From positions 62,001 to 126,000 of the forward strand of contig NZ_VCHX02000083.1 of assembly GCF_005768555.2 (NCBI RefSeq): 64,000 nt of DNA, written 5' to 3'. This DNA is from Streptomyces sporangiiformans (GTDB lineage: Bacteria > Actinomycetota > Actinomycetes > Streptomycetales > Streptomycetaceae). Made by a program: the position numbers and the translations under genes. How positions within the stretch are numbered: the stretch's first letter is position 1; every line of letters starts with the position of its first letter. A model generated the notes under the pieces. That model saw nothing but the letters and a program-made list of their open reading frames with translations. It was not told the DNA's origin and made no database searches. This document shows positions 25,996 to 38,141 of the stretch, in pieces.

Positions 25996-27345
25996 ATGTC
26001 AATGCCTAAAGGATCGAATGTTCCGGTGCCCACGACCGGACTTCGTGTCGAGTTGGGGTGGCGTTCCGGCCACGGGGTCCCCGACGCGGATGCCTCGGCC
26101 CTGTTGCTGGCCTCCGGAAAGGTCCGTTCCGACAACGACTTCGTCTTCTACAACCAGCCGGTCCATTCCTCCGGCGCGGTGCGGCACGAGGGCAAGCGGA
26201 ACGCCGGCGGCCAGGTGAGCGACACGCTGCTCGTCGACCTCGCGCGCGTGGAGCCCGCGATCGAGACGGTGGTGCTCGCCGCCTCCTCGGACGGCGGCAC
26301 GTTCGGGCAGGTGCCCGGCCTGTACATCCGGGTCCTCGACGCACAACAGGGCACGGAGGTCGCGCGCTTCGACAGCGAGGGCGCGACCGTCGAGACCGCC
26401 TTCGTGCTCGGGGAGTTCTACCGCCGGCAGGGTGCCTGGAAGTTCCGTGCCGTCGGGCAGGGCTACAGCAGCGGTCTGGAAGGGCTGGCCACGGACTTCG
26501 GGATCACGGTGGACGAGCCGCAGCAGGCGGCGCAGCCCGCGCCTTCCGCGGCCCCGTCGACGCCCTCCACGGCCCCGCCCGCACCGTCAACGACCCGGCC
26601 CGCGCAGCCCATGGCGCCACCGCCGCCCGCGCCCGTGGCCCCGCCGGTCACGGTGGCGCCGCCGGTGACTCCGCCGCCCGCACCGCCGGCCCAGCCCACG
26701 GCACCGGTACGCCTGACCAAGGTCACACTCACCAAGGAAGCCCCGTCGGTCTCGCTCACCAAGCAGGGCGGCACCTCGGGCGCCCTGCGCGTGAACCTCA
26801 ACTGGCAGGTGCGCAAGCAGTTCTCGGGGTGGGGCAGCAAGCTGGGCCGGGCCGTCGCCATGCACGCGGACCTCGACCTCGACCTGTGCGCCCTGTACGA
26901 ACTCTCCGACGGCAGCAAAGGTGTCGTCCAGGCGCTCGGCAACGCATACGGGGCGCTGCACCAGCCCCCGTACATCCATCTCGACGGCGACGACCGCACC
27001 GGCGCGGTCGCGAGTGGCGAGAACCTCACCATCAGCCTCGACCACCAACAGGCCTTCCGCCGCATCCTCATCTTCGTGACGATCTACGAGGGCGCCCGCT
27101 CCTTCGCCGATCTGCACGCCACGGTGACCCTTCAGCCGCTGCACGGCGCGCCCGTCGACTTCTCGCTCGACGAGTGCACCGTGCCCTCGACGGTGTGCGC
27201 GCTCGCCCTCATCACCAACACCGGAAGCGACCTCGTCGTCCAGCGCGAAGCGCGCTACCTGGTCCCCGAGCGCGGCGTGAGCCCGCAGCGCACCGTCGAC
27301 TACGCCTATGGGTGGGGCATGAACTGGACGCCGGGCCGCAAGTGA
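25996..27345 (+). CDS. TerD-family protein with C-terminal TerA-like domain
   Basis: A 449-residue protein. Residues 1-170 form a TerD/stress domain ([55 protein letters not shown]). A Pro/Ala-rich linker (about 175-240) leads to a second domain ([39 protein letters not shown]) like the TerA/tellurite group. These calcium-binding modules belong to Ter stress systems. The start was taken at ATG 25996 with GGGGGCGG upstream; ATG 26002 is the alternative. No other ter genes are adjacent. Confidence 0.87.
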   Translation: MSMPKGSNVPVPTTGLRVELGWRSGHGVPDADASALLLASGKVRSDNDFVFYNQPVHSSGAVRHEGKRNAGGQVSDTLLVDLARVEPAIETVVLAASSDGGTFGQVPGLYIRVLDAQQGTEVARFDSEGATVETAFVLGEFYRRQGAWKFRAVGQGYSSGLEGLATDFGITVDEPQQAAQPAPSAAPSTPSTAPPAPSTTRPAQPMAPPPPAPVAPPVTVAPPVTPPPAPPAQPTAPVRLTKVTLTKEAPSVSLTKQGGTSGALRVNLNWQVRKQFSGWGSKLGRAVAMHADLDLDLCALYELSDGSKGVVQALGNAYGALHQPPYIHLDGDDRTGAVASGENLTISLDHQQAFRRILIFVTIYEGARSFADLHATVTLQPLHGAPVDFSLDECTVPSTVCALALITNTGSDLVVQREARYLVPERGVSPQRTVDYAYGWGMNWTPGRK

Positions 27346-27359
27346 CCTCCTCCTGACTG

Positions 27360-28535
27360 CTACCGCTGTTCCGGCGCCGCGTCGGGGCGGGCGTACGTAC
27401 GCCCCTTCCAGGCGGCGCCGCGCCCCCGGTAGTGCTGCACCGCGGAATCCACCGTCATGAGGAGGTACAGAAACGCCGTGACCGGGAGCAGCGGAGCGAG
27501 CCCGAGCGGCTGCCGGTAGTAGCGGAGCATCGGCAAGTACGTGGCCGTCATCAGCAGCCAGGCGAGCCCGCCCGCCATCGCCGCGCCCGCATCCCCCGAG
27601 GCGAGCCCCACGAAGAGCGCCACGGGCGGCACCAGGTACACCAGCGCCAGCCCGGCGACCGTACCGGCCAGCAGCAGAGGGCTGTGCCGCAGTTGGGCGT
27701 ACGCGCTGCGCGACACCATGCGCCACAGGTCGTGCAGCCGCGGGTAGGGGCGCACACTGTCGACCCGTTCCGCGAGCCCTAGCCAGATGTGTCCCCCGGA
27801 GCCCTTGACCGCTTTCGCGAGCGCCACGTCGTCGATGACGGCCTGTCGGACGGCGTCCGGGATCCGGGCCTTCTCGGCGGCGTCCGCGCGCAACAGGACG
27901 CAGCCACCCGCCGCGGCGGCCGTCCGGGCCCCCTTCACCGAGATCCAGCGGAACGGATACAGCTGCGCGAAGAAGTACACGAAAGCGGGCACCACCAACC
28001 GCTCCCACACGCTCTCCACCCGCAGCCTGGCCATCTGCGAGACGAGATCGAAGCCTCCGGTGCGGGCCGCGCAGACCAACTCCCGCACGCTGTCCGGCCC
28101 ATGGGCGATGTCCGCGTCCGTCAGGAGCAGATACTCGGGTGCACGCGCGCGTGCCAGACCGATTCCGTGCCGTACGGCCCAGAGTTTGCCCGTCCAGCCC
28201 GCGGGCGGTTCCCCGGGCGAGTCCACGGTGAGTGGCAGCCCGCCATGCCGCTGGGCCAGCTCCTGGGCGAGCCTGCCGGTGCCGTCCGAACTCCCGTCGT
28301 CGATCAGGAACACCTCGGCCCGCCCTGGGTAGTCCTGCGCGAGGAGCGACGGAAGGCTGTGCGGCAGCACGGCGGCCTCGTCCCGGGCCGGTACGACCAC
28401 GCAGACGGACGGCCACTCCTCCGGTTCCCGGCGCGGTGGCAGCCGCAGATCCGTACGCCAGAAGAAACCCTGCCCCAGCAGCAGCCACAGCCACGCGGCG
28501 AGCGATCCCGAAGCGCTCCACACAAGGGTGTCCAT
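27360..28535 (-). CDS. Family 2 glycosyltransferase, HpnB-like
   Basis: A 391-residue membrane glycosyltransferase. An N-terminal helix is followed by a GT2 catalytic domain with VCVVVPARDEA, IDDGSSDG, the DxD-type LLTDADI and the EARDV-like VIDDVALAKAV. Three to four C-terminal membrane helices end the protein. It resembles the hopanoid-associated enzyme HpnB (PAGWTGKLWA motif), but no hopanoid gene is visible here, so the acceptor remains open. It is convergent with the TerD-like gene, 14 nt apart, and divergent from murI. Confidence 0.85.
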   Translation of the reverse strand: MDTLVWSASGSLAAWLWLLLGQGFFWRTDLRLPPRREPEEWPSVCVVVPARDEAAVLPHSLPSLLAQDYPGRAEVFLIDDGSSDGTGRLAQELAQRHGGLPLTVDSPGEPPAGWTGKLWAVRHGIGLARARAPEYLLLTDADIAHGPDSVRELVCAARTGGFDLVSQMARLRVESVWERLVVPAFVYFFAQLYPFRWISVKGARTAAAAGGCVLLRADAAEKARIPDAVRQAVIDDVALAKAVKGSGGHIWLGLAERVDSVRPYPRLHDLWRMVSRSAYAQLRHSPLLLAGTVAGLALVYLVPPVALFVGLASGDAGAAMAGGLAWLLMTATYLPMLRYYRQPLGLAPLLPVTAFLYLLMTVDSAVQHYRGRGAAWKGRTYARPDAAPEQR

Positions 28536-28593
28536 CCGCCGCAGTCTGCCGCACCGCCATGGCCCGTTGAGGCGGATCGTCTATGGTGACCGG

Positions 28594-29379
28594 GTGAAGA
28601 TCGCGCTCATGGACTCCGGAATCGGTCTGCTTCCCGCTGCCGCCGCGGTACGCCGTCTGCGTCCCGACGCGGATCTCGTGCTCTCCTCGGACCCCGACGG
28701 CATGCCCTGGGGTCCGCGCACGGTGGAAGACCTCACGGAGCGGGCCCTGGCCGTCGCCGAGGCCGCCGCCGCGCACCGGCCCGACGCCCTGATCGTCGGC
28801 TGCAACACGGCGTCCGTGCACGCCCTGCCCGCCCTGCGAGCCCGCCTCGAACCCGGCCTGCCGGTCATCGGCACGGTCCCGGCGATCAAGCCGGCCGTCG
28901 CGAGCGGCGGACCCGTCGCGATCTGGGCGACGCCCGCCACCACCGGCAGCCCCTATCAGCGCAACCTCATCCGTGAGTTCGCCGACGGCGTGGCGGTCAC
29001 CGAGGTGCCGTGCCCGGGACTCGCCGACGCCGTGGAACAGGCGGACGAGGCGGCGATCGACGCCGCGATCGCGGCGGCCGCCGCGATCACCCCCGACGAG
29101 GTAAGAGTCGTCGTCCTGGGCTGCACCCATTACGAACTGGTCGCCGAGCGCATCCGCGAGGCGGTGCAGCGCCCCGGCGCCGACCCGCTCGTCATGCATG
29201 GCTCCGCCGGCGCGGTGGCCGCGCAGGCCCTGCGCCGGATCGGCGAGGAGGCCGCCCCCGAGGCGCCTGCCGAAGGCACGCTCACGGTGCTGCTCAGCGG
29301 AAGCGAGGGGCCGCTGCCCACGGCCGCGCTGACATACGCGGAGGGCAGGCTGCTGCGGGCGGTCAGCCCCGCGCGCTGA
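28594..29379 (+). CDS. murI: Glutamate racemase
   Basis: A 261-residue Asp/Glu racemase supplying D-glutamate for peptidoglycan. The substrate loop DSGIG is at 7-11, the catalytic Cys70 sits in VGCNTAS and Cys177 in LGCTHYEL. The conserved sequence begins at the GTG 28594 (VKIALMDSGIG); upstream ATG codons lie before the promoter. Streptomycetes often carry more than one murI, so this may be the second copy. The 3' end carries a 22-nt tandem duplication spanning the stop. Confidence 0.88.
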   Translation: MKIALMDSGIGLLPAAAAVRRLRPDADLVLSSDPDGMPWGPRTVEDLTERALAVAEAAAAHRPDALIVGCNTASVHALPALRARLEPGLPVIGTVPAIKPAVASGGPVAIWATPATTGSPYQRNLIREFADGVAVTEVPCPGLADAVEQADEAAIDAAIAAAAAITPDEVRVVVLGCTHYELVAERIREAVQRPGADPLVMHGSAGAVAAQALRRIGEEAAPEAPAEGTLTVLLSGSEGPLPTAALTYAEGRLLRAVSPAR

Positions 29380-29402
29380 AACGGTCAGCCCCGCGCACTG
29401 AA
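29361..29402 (+). repeat. 22-nt tandem duplication at the murI stop
   Basis: GGTCAGCCCCGCGCGCTGAA (29361-29380) is repeated with one change at 29383-29402. The murI TGA (29377-29379) is in copy one, so copy two is untranslated. Confidence 0.9.
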
Positions 29403-29536
29403 GGCGCGGACCCGCCGCAGCGGGGGCTGATCCGGAGGACACCCCTTGGTGCCGGACCGGACATCTGCGTCCACCCGGAGCAGTAACAAGCTGCAACCCG
29501 GTGCCCGCGCTGAGGAACCTGAGTACCCTCAAAGGC

Positions 29537-30094
29537 ATGAGGGACCACCCCCACGGTGAAAAGGGCGCTGCCGACGCCCCGTATCCCGAGGTATGGCACG
29601 GCCGGGCGACCAACCGCGTGCAGTGGCTGCTCGCGCTGGGCGGCGCCGCGTGCATGGCGCTGGGCATCGAACTGGCCATCGACTCGGCCTGGACGTCGGG
29701 CATCGCCCCGCTCGTCATGTCCGTGGTCGGCTGCATCGCCGCGGGACTCCTCGTCCTGTTCGGCACGCTGGCGTTCGTGCATGTCGCCGTGAAGGTCGAC
29801 AAGGACTGCCTCGAAGTCCGGTGCGGCCACATCGGCCTGCCGCGCCGCCGCATCCCGTTCTCACAGATCGCCGATGCCGATTTCGCTCCCCGTGTCACTC
29901 CGCGTCAGTGGGGCGGATGGGGTTACCGCTGGCGGCCCGAGAAAGGGACCGCCGTGATCGTCCGGCGCGGCGAGGGCCTGGTGCTCCGCCTCGGCGACGG
30001 CCATACGTTCACGGTCACGGTGGACAACGCCGAGGCGGCTGTACGCGTCATCCGCGCCCGGCTGCGGGCCACCACTCCGGGCCCCGCTGTCTGA
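29537..30094 (+). CDS. PH-domain membrane protein
   Basis: A 185-residue protein with two membrane helices (about residues 30-50 and 58-83). They are followed by a bacterial PH-like domain (KVDKDCLEVRCGHIGLPRRRIPFSQIADADF ... VIVRRGEGLVLRLGDGHTF). The family is common in actinobacteria and uncharacterised. ATG 29537 is preceded by a modest AAAGG site. It is convergent with the O-antigen-ligase-like gene, with a 9-nt gap. Confidence 0.8.
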   Translation: MRDHPHGEKGAADAPYPEVWHGRATNRVQWLLALGGAACMALGIELAIDSAWTSGIAPLVMSVVGCIAAGLLVLFGTLAFVHVAVKVDKDCLEVRCGHIGLPRRRIPFSQIADADFAPRVTPRQWGGWGYRWRPEKGTAVIVRRGEGLVLRLGDGHTFTVTVDNAEAAVRVIRARLRATTPGPAV

Positions 30095-30103
30095 CACCGG
30101 CCG

Positions 30104-31189
30104 TCACGGCCCCAGTTGACCACTTCGGGTGCGCCTGCCTTGGTCCACCTCGTTTCCCGGCGCCTCCTCATGCAACGGACTGGCGGTGGCGAGGCCCGCG
30201 AGCAGGCCCGCGCCGGCCGTCACCATGGGGAAGCTCAGCGCGTTGCCGACCGCCGCGATCGCCGCCAGCGCCGTCAGGGCGGCGCCCGCGGTGAGCGCGA
30301 CCGGGGTGGGGCGCGGGGCACGCCACAGCGCGTACAGGACCCAGCAGAACACGGCGGCGAGCAGCACCACGCCGACGAGCCCCTGCTCGGCCGCCTGCTG
30401 GAACGGCGCGGAGTGGGGCCTGCCATCGGGTGACGACGCCTGCGTGATCGTCGAGCTCAGCTCCGGGAACCGGCCGGGGCCGACACCGAGCCCCGGCTCC
30501 TGGCCGGCCATGTCGAGAGCGTCGCGCCACAGCTGCACTCGCTGCGCGGTGAGCTCTCCCTCCAGGGAGGAGGTCAGGCCGTCGGGCAGTACGTTCTCGG
30601 CGATCGCCCAGGTCCCACCGGTCACGAGGGCCGTGGCAAGGGCAAGACCCGCGAGCCCCAGGGCGCGGCGCCGCATCCGGTCCGCGGCGAGCGAGCACAG
30701 GAGCACCCCCGCACAGGCGACGAAGCCCGCCGTCGAGCCCAGCACGGTGGCGGTCACCGCGATCCCGGTGGCCAGGAGACGCAGCGCGAGACGCAGCTTC
30801 GGAGTGCGGGCCGCCCAGGCCGCACAGCACGCGGCTCCCGTGGCCAGGGCCAGCAGGGCCGCGATGGCACCGGCATGCCCGAGGGGCGAAGTGACCTGCG
30901 GCCCCGGTGTGGTGTGCGGGGCGGTGACAGCGAGGCCGAGCCCGGCGAGTGCGCCCGCGCAGGGGGCGGCGACCGGCAGGAGGGATCCGCAGATCCGCCC
31001 CGAGGCGTAACCGGCGGCCACGGCGAGCACCGCGAGCAGCACTCCTTCGGGCCGGCCGCCGTGCGCCGACGCGGTGATCAAGGACCAGGCCGCGCAGGCG
31101 CCGAGCACGATCACGCCGGTCGTGTCCGACACCGTGCGTCTGTCGTGATGTTTGTCGTACGGCGACACCGGACCGGTCGTCGACGCCAT
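30104..31189 (-). CDS. O-antigen ligase (Wzy_C)-like membrane protein
   Basis: A 361-residue protein with about nine hydrophobic segments. Between the last ones lies a Wzy/WaaL-type external loop (GVGPGRF ... HSAPFQQAAEQGLVGVVLL), matching the H-N/S-x-x-x-x-x-x-x-E-x-G-ll-G motif of ligases and polymerases that move lipid-linked glycans. ATG 31189 (MASTTGP) was chosen because the sequence upstream is not conserved and lies in a 218-bp intergenic region. It is divergent from lnt. Confidence 0.72.
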   Translation of the reverse strand: MASTTGPVSPYDKHHDRRTVSDTTGVIVLGACAAWSLITASAHGGRPEGVLLAVLAVAAGYASGRICGSLLPVAAPCAGALAGLGLAVTAPHTTPGPQVTSPLGHAGAIAALLALATGAACCAAWAARTPKLRLALRLLATGIAVTATVLGSTAGFVACAGVLLCSLAADRMRRRALGLAGLALATALVTGGTWAIAENVLPDGLTSSLEGELTAQRVQLWRDALDMAGQEPGLGVGPGRFPELSSTITQASSPDGRPHSAPFQQAAEQGLVGVVLLAAVFCWVLYALWRAPRPTPVALTAGAALTALAAIAAVGNALSFPMVTAGAGLLAGLATASPLHEEAPGNEVDQGRRTRSGQLGP

Positions 31190-31407
31190 CCCCGTGGATC
31201 CCACCCCGTCGCCCCCCGACCCATGACGGACCCCGAACGATTGGCCGGATACGGCCGTACGTGAGGGGCTTCGGCACACCGTAACGGGTGGTGCGCCGAT
31301 TTGTGGACGAGTTGCGCAGAAACGATGCGGCGCGCAGGTGAGGTGCCTGACCGGCGGCGGACGGACCGCGCTGTCGGCGGTCAGGTCATCCGCCGTACAC
31401 TCCCTGA

Positions 31408-33021
31408 GTGACCGCCACAGCAACATCCGTAGACGAGTCGGAACAGCTCGAACCGCAGGCCCGGCCCGCATCGCGCGGGGTACGGCTGGTGCGACGGTTC
31501 CTTCCGGCCGCCGTCGCGGCACTCTCCGGAGTGCTGCTCTACGTCAGTTTCCCGCCGCGCATCCTGTGGTGGCTCGCCCTGCCGGCCTTCGCGGTCCTCG
31601 GCTGGTGCCTGCGCGGCCGCACGTGGAAGGCGGGCTTCGGCCTCGGCTACGTCTTCGGCCTCGGCTATCTGCTGCCCCTGCTGGTGTGGACCGGTGTGGA
31701 GGTCGGGCCGGGGCCGTGGCTGGCCCTGGTCGTCATCGAGGCGGTGTTCGTCGCACTCGTCGGCGCGGGTGTCGCGGCGGTGTCGAAGCTGCCGGCCTGG
31801 CCCTTGTGGGCAGCGGCTCTGTGGACCGCCGGCGAGGCGGTACGCGCGCGCGTGCCGTTCGGGGGCTTCCCCTGGGGCAAGATCGCCTTCGGTCAGGCGG
31901 ACGGCGTCTTCCTGCCGCTCGCCGCGGTGGGCGGCACTCCTGTGCTCGGGTTCGCGGTCGTCCTGTGCGGCTTCGGGCTGTACGAGATCGTCCGTCAGGT
32001 CGTCGAAATGCGGCGCACTCGTGCCGTACGACGTTCCGCCGCCGTGGTGGCGCTGCTCAGCGTCGTCGTCCCTGTGCTCGGCGCCTTCGCCTCGCGGCCC
32101 CTGGTCAGTGACAAGGCGGAGGACGGGACCGCGACCGTCGCCGTCATCCAGGGCAACGTGCCGCGCCTGGGACTCGACTTCAACTCCCAGCGGCGCGCCG
32201 TTCTCGACTTCCACGCCCGGGAGACCGAGCGCCTGGCCGCGAAGATCAAGGCTGGTGACGTCCCCCAGCCGGACTTCGTGCTGTGGCCGGAGAACTCCTC
32301 CGACATCGACCCGTTCGCCAACCCCGACGCTCGCGCCGTGATCGACACGGCCGCCAAGGCGATCGGTGCGCCCGTCTCGGTCGGCGGGGTCGTCGCGAAG
32401 GACGGCAAGCTCTACAACGAGCAGATCCTCTGGGACCCGGACAAGGGCCCCGTCGACACCTACGACAAGCGTCAGGTCCAGCCGTTCGGCGAATTCCTCC
32501 CACTGCGTTGGCTGGTCGGTGCCATCAACAAGGACTGGACGTCCATGGTGCGCCAGGACTTCAGCCGTGGAACCAAGCCGGGCGTGTTCACCATGGCGGG
32601 CACAAAGGTCGGGCTCGCGACCTGTTACGAGGCGGCCTTCGACTGGGCCGTGCGCGACACGGTCACCGACGGCGCACAGATCATCTCCGTACCGAGCAAC
32701 AACGCCACCTTCGACCGCAGCGAGATGACCTACCAGCAGCTCGCCATGTCCCGGGTCCGCGCCGTGGAGCACAGCCGGACCGTCACCGTCCCGGTGACCA
32801 GCGGCGTCAGCGCCGTGATCATGCCCGACGGGAAGATCACGCAGAAGACCGGCATGTTCGTGGCGGACTCACTGGTCCAGGAGGTCCCGCTGCGTTCCTC
32901 CGAGACCCCGGCCACGCGTCTCGGCGTGCTCCCCGAGATGGCGCTCCTGCTGGTCGCCGCCGGCGGGCTCGGCTGGGCGGTGATCGCCGGGGTGCGCGGC
33001 CGACGCGCCGGTGACGCATAG
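31408..33021 (+). CDS. lnt: Apolipoprotein N-acyltransferase
   Basis: A 537-residue enzyme that N-acylates the lipoprotein cysteine, giving triacylated lipoproteins. About seven N-terminal membrane helices precede a nitrilase-fold domain with the catalytic triad Glu295 (LWPENSS), Lys354 (YDKRQVQPFGEFLP) and Cys406 (LATCYEAAF). A final helix is at ~510-530. Streptomycetes usually have two Lnt genes; which one this is cannot be told. Monocistronic, followed by a Nudix gene after 88 nt. Confidence 0.93.
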   Translation: MTATATSVDESEQLEPQARPASRGVRLVRRFLPAAVAALSGVLLYVSFPPRILWWLALPAFAVLGWCLRGRTWKAGFGLGYVFGLGYLLPLLVWTGVEVGPGPWLALVVIEAVFVALVGAGVAAVSKLPAWPLWAAALWTAGEAVRARVPFGGFPWGKIAFGQADGVFLPLAAVGGTPVLGFAVVLCGFGLYEIVRQVVEMRRTRAVRRSAAVVALLSVVVPVLGAFASRPLVSDKAEDGTATVAVIQGNVPRLGLDFNSQRRAVLDFHARETERLAAKIKAGDVPQPDFVLWPENSSDIDPFANPDARAVIDTAAKAIGAPVSVGGVVAKDGKLYNEQILWDPDKGPVDTYDKRQVQPFGEFLPLRWLVGAINKDWTSMVRQDFSRGTKPGVFTMAGTKVGLATCYEAAFDWAVRDTVTDGAQIISVPSNNATFDRSEMTYQQLAMSRVRAVEHSRTVTVPVTSGVSAVIMPDGKITQKTGMFVADSLVQEVPLRSSETPATRLGVLPEMALLLVAAGGLGWAVIAGVRGRRAGDA

Positions 33022-33109
33022 CCGTACGCGAGTCGGACGCCACTCCTACGTCGGTCGCACGCGCCCGGAATCAATCGGGGCGACGGAGCCGGGCCGTTAG
33101 GGTCGCCCC

Positions 33110-33583
33110 ATGGCTACTCCTGACTTCATCCGTACGATCCGGGCCACCGCCGGCCAGCAACTGCTCTGGCTCCCCGGAGTCACCGCCATCGTCCTGGACG
33201 ACGAGGACAGGGTGCTGCTGGGCCGCCGCTCCGACACCCTCAAGTGGTCGGTGATCGGCGGAATCCCGGACCCGGGCGAGCAGCCGGCGGTCTGCGCGGT
33301 GCGCGAGGTCTTCGAGGAGACGGCGGTGACTTGCGTCGCCGAGCGGGTCGTGCTGGTGCAGGCCCTGAACCCGGTCACCTACGAGAACGGCGACACCTGC
33401 CAGTACATGGACATCACCTTCCGCTGCCGGGCCGTCAGCGGCGAGGCACGCGTCAACGACGACGAGTCGGTGGAGGTCGGCTGGTTCAGCGTCGACGCAC
33501 TGCCGGAGCTGAACGAGTTCGCCCTGTCCCGGATCAAGCAGGCACTCTCCGACGCGCCCACGTGGTTCGACCCCATGACCTGA
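33110..33583 (+). CDS. Nudix hydrolase
   Basis: A 157-residue hydrolase of nucleoside-diphosphate-X compounds. The Nudix box runs from Gly51 to Val73 (G-x5-E57-x7-R65-E66-V-F-E69-E70-T-A72-V73). It is canonical except that the last glycine is Ala72, a tolerated change. The flanking sequence suggests an MTH3/MutT-like size class. The substrate is unknown. It may be cotranscribed with lnt but has its own 88-nt leader. Confidence 0.9.
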   Translation: MATPDFIRTIRATAGQQLLWLPGVTAIVLDDEDRVLLGRRSDTLKWSVIGGIPDPGEQPAVCAVREVFEETAVTCVAERVVLVQALNPVTYENGDTCQYMDITFRCRAVSGEARVNDDESVEVGWFSVDALPELNEFALSRIKQALSDAPTWFDPMT

Positions 33584-33587
33584 GTGA

Positions 33588-35918
<2,331 letters not shown>

Positions 35919-35930
35919 GCGTTCGTCTTT

Positions 35931-35963
35931 CCGCCCCGGTCGGCACACCGCCGGCCGGGGCGG
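35931..35963. terminator. Terminator hairpin after icd
   Basis: CCGCCCCGG (35931-35939) pairs with CCGGGGCGG (35955-35963), a 9-bp perfect stem. A T-rich stretch lies on each side (CGTCTTT before, CCCGTTTCTC after). It sits between convergent icd and the fucosidase, so it is probably bidirectional. Confidence 0.8.
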
Positions 35964-35972
35964 TCCCGTTTC

Positions 35973-37238
35973 TCAGTTCCGTCCCGCCCCGCGGTACAGG
36001 TCCAGCTCCCCGTCGAGCTCGATGGCCAGCACGGTGGCCTCGTCGTCGAGGTCGGCCGCTTCGGGTGCATCGATCCAAGTCACACCCGGTACCGCGTCCA
36101 GGCCGCCGGTGACGTGGTGGCCCAGTTCGGTACCCGTGCCCAGGACCGTGGCCCGTCGGACGCTGTTGCGCAGCCCGCGCACCGAGACGGACTCACGCGG
36201 CGCGTCGAAGCACACCAGGTACAGCGTGCGCCGGTCGGCGGACAAGGTGCTGGGACCATAGTGGTGCCCGGGGGGCAGTCCGGCGACCGTTCCGTACACC
36301 GCGTCGGAGTGCCGCGCGATCCAGGCGCCGAGGCCTTCCAGGCGTTCGATCTGCTCCTCGGGGATCGTGCCGTCCTCCCGGGGGCCGGCGCCGAGCAGCA
36401 GATTGCCGCCCATGCCGATCGTCTCGGTGAAGTACCGCACCAGCTGGCGCACCGACTTGAAGTCGCGGTCCTGCGGCCGGAAGCTCCACGAGTCGTTGAT
36501 GGTGAGACACAGTTCCCACGGGCCTTCCGGGGCCTGGAGCGGGGCGCCCTGCTCCGGCGTGGCGTAGTCGCCGTAGCTGAGCATGCGGCCGTTCAGGATG
36601 GTGTCCGGACTGCCCTTGTGGATCAGGTCGGCGAGATCGCGCATCCGCCACTGCTCCTCGGTGCGCTCCCACTCGCCGTCGAACCAGAGCACGTCGGGGT
36701 GGAAGCGCTCGACGAGCTCGCGGACCTGGCCGTCGCGGTACGCGAGATAGCGCGCCCAGGCCTGCGGGTCCTCCTTGCCGGGCTCGGCGTGCGAGTAGCC
36801 GTTGGGCGGCACGATGTGCGGCCCGGGGTGCCTCTCGCTCGCGTAGTCGGGGTGGTTCCAGTCGGAGTGCGAGTAGTAGAGGCCGACCTTGAGGCCCCTC
36901 GCGCGCAACGCGTCGACGAATCCGGCGACGAGGTCGCGGGAGGCCGGGGTGTTCCGGAGCACGTCGAGATTGCGGTGGTCGGTGTCCCACAGGGCGACGC
37001 CGTCGTGGTGACGGCTGGTGAGCACCGCGTACTTCGCGCCGACGCGGGCGAACAACTCGGCCCAGGCGTCCGGGTCGTAGCGCGACGCGGTGAAGCCGTC
37101 GAGCTGTTTCATGTACTGCTCGTGCGTCATCTCGCCCGTGTAGAAGGACCAGGACTCGGCCGCGCCGGCCACGGCGTAGATGCCGTAGTGGATGAAGACG
37201 CCCAGCTTGGCGTCCGGAAACCAGGGTTGCATCGGCAT
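35973..37238 (-). CDS. Alpha-L-fucosidase (GH29)
   Basis: A 421-residue retaining GH29 enzyme that removes alpha-L-fucose. Conserved blocks are [34 protein letters not shown] and YYSHSDW. Asp187 in VLWFDGEW is the nucleophile. There is no signal peptide, so it acts in the cytoplasm on imported oligosaccharides. I chose ATG 37238 (MPMQPWF) over GTG 37244. It leaves a TAGCGT hexamer 6 nt upstream, the same spacing as the PhyH gene, and puts the element at 37284-37316 exactly 45 nt upstream, as for phyH. Probably controlled by the AraC protein at 1056. Confidence 0.9.
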   Translation of the reverse strand: MPMQPWFPDAKLGVFIHYGIYAVAGAAESWSFYTGEMTHEQYMKQLDGFTASRYDPDAWAELFARVGAKYAVLTSRHHDGVALWDTDHRNLDVLRNTPASRDLVAGFVDALRARGLKVGLYYSHSDWNHPDYASERHPGPHIVPPNGYSHAEPGKEDPQAWARYLAYRDGQVRELVERFHPDVLWFDGEWERTEEQWRMRDLADLIHKGSPDTILNGRMLSYGDYATPEQGAPLQAPEGPWELCLTINDSWSFRPQDRDFKSVRQLVRYFTETIGMGGNLLLGAGPREDGTIPEEQIERLEGLGAWIARHSDAVYGTVAGLPPGHHYGPSTLSADRRTLYLVCFDAPRESVSVRGLRNSVRRATVLGTGTELGHHVTGGLDAVPGVTWIDAPEAADLDDEATVLAIELDGELDLYRGAGRN

Positions 37239-37283
37239 GCGCACACGCTACGCACGGCCGACGGGCCGACGTGTGGGCGCCGG

Positions 37284-37316
37284 TCACCCACTACTGGTCC
37301 GTTTTCACCATCCGGG
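37284..37316. promoter_or_regulatory. Candidate AraC-family operator, site B
   Basis: The core ACTGGTnnnTTTTCACCAT is identical to site A (1031-1062), with the flanking TCACC and CGGG also kept. It sits 45 nt upstream of the fucosidase ATG, the same distance as site A from phyH. It is non-coding here, so its conservation cannot be due to protein sequence. Confidence 0.7.
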
Positions 37317-37544
37317 GTGCCCTCGCGCTGCGCCGGCCCGCTCCTGGTGCGTCTTGCCGGCCTGCGGGGGGAGCGACTCCGACGGCATCCGGATGGAAGA
37401 GGCCCCTTCCCCACGTCCTTCACCCGCGAGGTGAGCGCCCCGACATGGCGGAGCCTCCGGCGCGGCGGGTGAGTTGTGACCGGCTCGGGCTGCCCTCTCA
37501 CGACATCCCCTCATTCCGTGAGCGTTCCGTGATGCGTGGGGCAG
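37317..37544. other. Intergenic region, fucosidase to SseB-like gene 1
   Basis: About 230 bp upstream of the SseB-like promoter with no supported gene. It includes CCGTGAGCGTTCCGTGA near 37516, which only loosely resembles the LacI operator at 44747. The region otherwise looks like ordinary spacer. Confidence 0.4.
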
Positions 37545-37569
37545 GAATGCCATCGCCCGGGGTGGGTAC
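37545..37569 (+). promoter_or_regulatory. Possible stress-sigma promoter of the SseB-like gene
   Basis: GAAT, 15 nt, then GGGTAC (37564-37569) fits the GNNT-N14-16-GGGTAY consensus I recall for SigB-type promoters of Streptomyces. It lies about 70 nt before the SseB-like start. Inference from a short motif only. Confidence 0.4.
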
Positions 37570-37637
37570 GCGAGCAAAGCGCCCGGGCCGAACGTGTCCC
37601 GGGTGGCCTGAAAAACGCCACTACGTCGGGATGTGCC

Positions 37638-38045
37638 ATGGAGTTTCCTTCGAATGAAAGCGCCACGTCGGAGGTCGAGCGCGCACTGAGTGTGCTGGTC
37701 GAGAACACCGAGGACGACGCGGCCCTGGACGCACTGGCCGGCAGTGAAGTGCTGGTTCCGGTGCCCGACGACACGGATGACGACACGGCGGCCGATCCCA
37801 CGACGGTGGCACTGCCCGTCCTGGAGCAGGACGGCGAGACGCCGCTGGTGCCGGTGTTCACGTCGGAGCTGCGGATGGCCGAACTGCTGCCGTACGTCTC
37901 CCGCTACCGGCTGGTGCCCTTGGGGGCGCTCGCCTCGCAGTGGCCCACCGGGGACCTGTCGCTGACCATCGACGCCAGTTCCCCGCACGGCCTGACGCTC
38001 AACTCCGAGGGCGTACGGACCCTTCTGGCGCGTCCGCGCGGCTGA
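37638..38045 (+). CDS. SseB-like protein, copy 1
   Basis: A 135-residue acidic protein of the SseB N-terminal-like family: VERALSVLVENTEDDAALDALAGSEVLVPVP, then VFTSELRMAELLPYVSRYRLVPLG and LSLTIDASSPHGLTL. The family is uncharacterised in actinobacteria. A paralogue with the same layout lies 2 kb downstream (40030-40449). ATG 37638 begins the conserved sequence. Cytoplasmic, no catalytic motif. Confidence 0.8.
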   Translation: MEFPSNESATSEVERALSVLVENTEDDAALDALAGSEVLVPVPDDTDDDTAADPTTVALPVLEQDGETPLVPVFTSELRMAELLPYVSRYRLVPLGALASQWPTGDLSLTIDASSPHGLTLNSEGVRTLLARPRG

Positions 38046-38141
38046 GGCCGACGCACTCTGACACAGGCTGGGCACGGCAGGCCCGGGCCCGGCCTGTGGG
38101 GGGGGGCCTGGCCGCGCATTGGGCGCGCAGAAGGTCGTGAC

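Noticed and set aside
37514-37532. Second LacI-type operator before SseB-like gene 1
   Set aside because: CGTGAGCGTTCCGTG is not palindromic and lacks TCACA.
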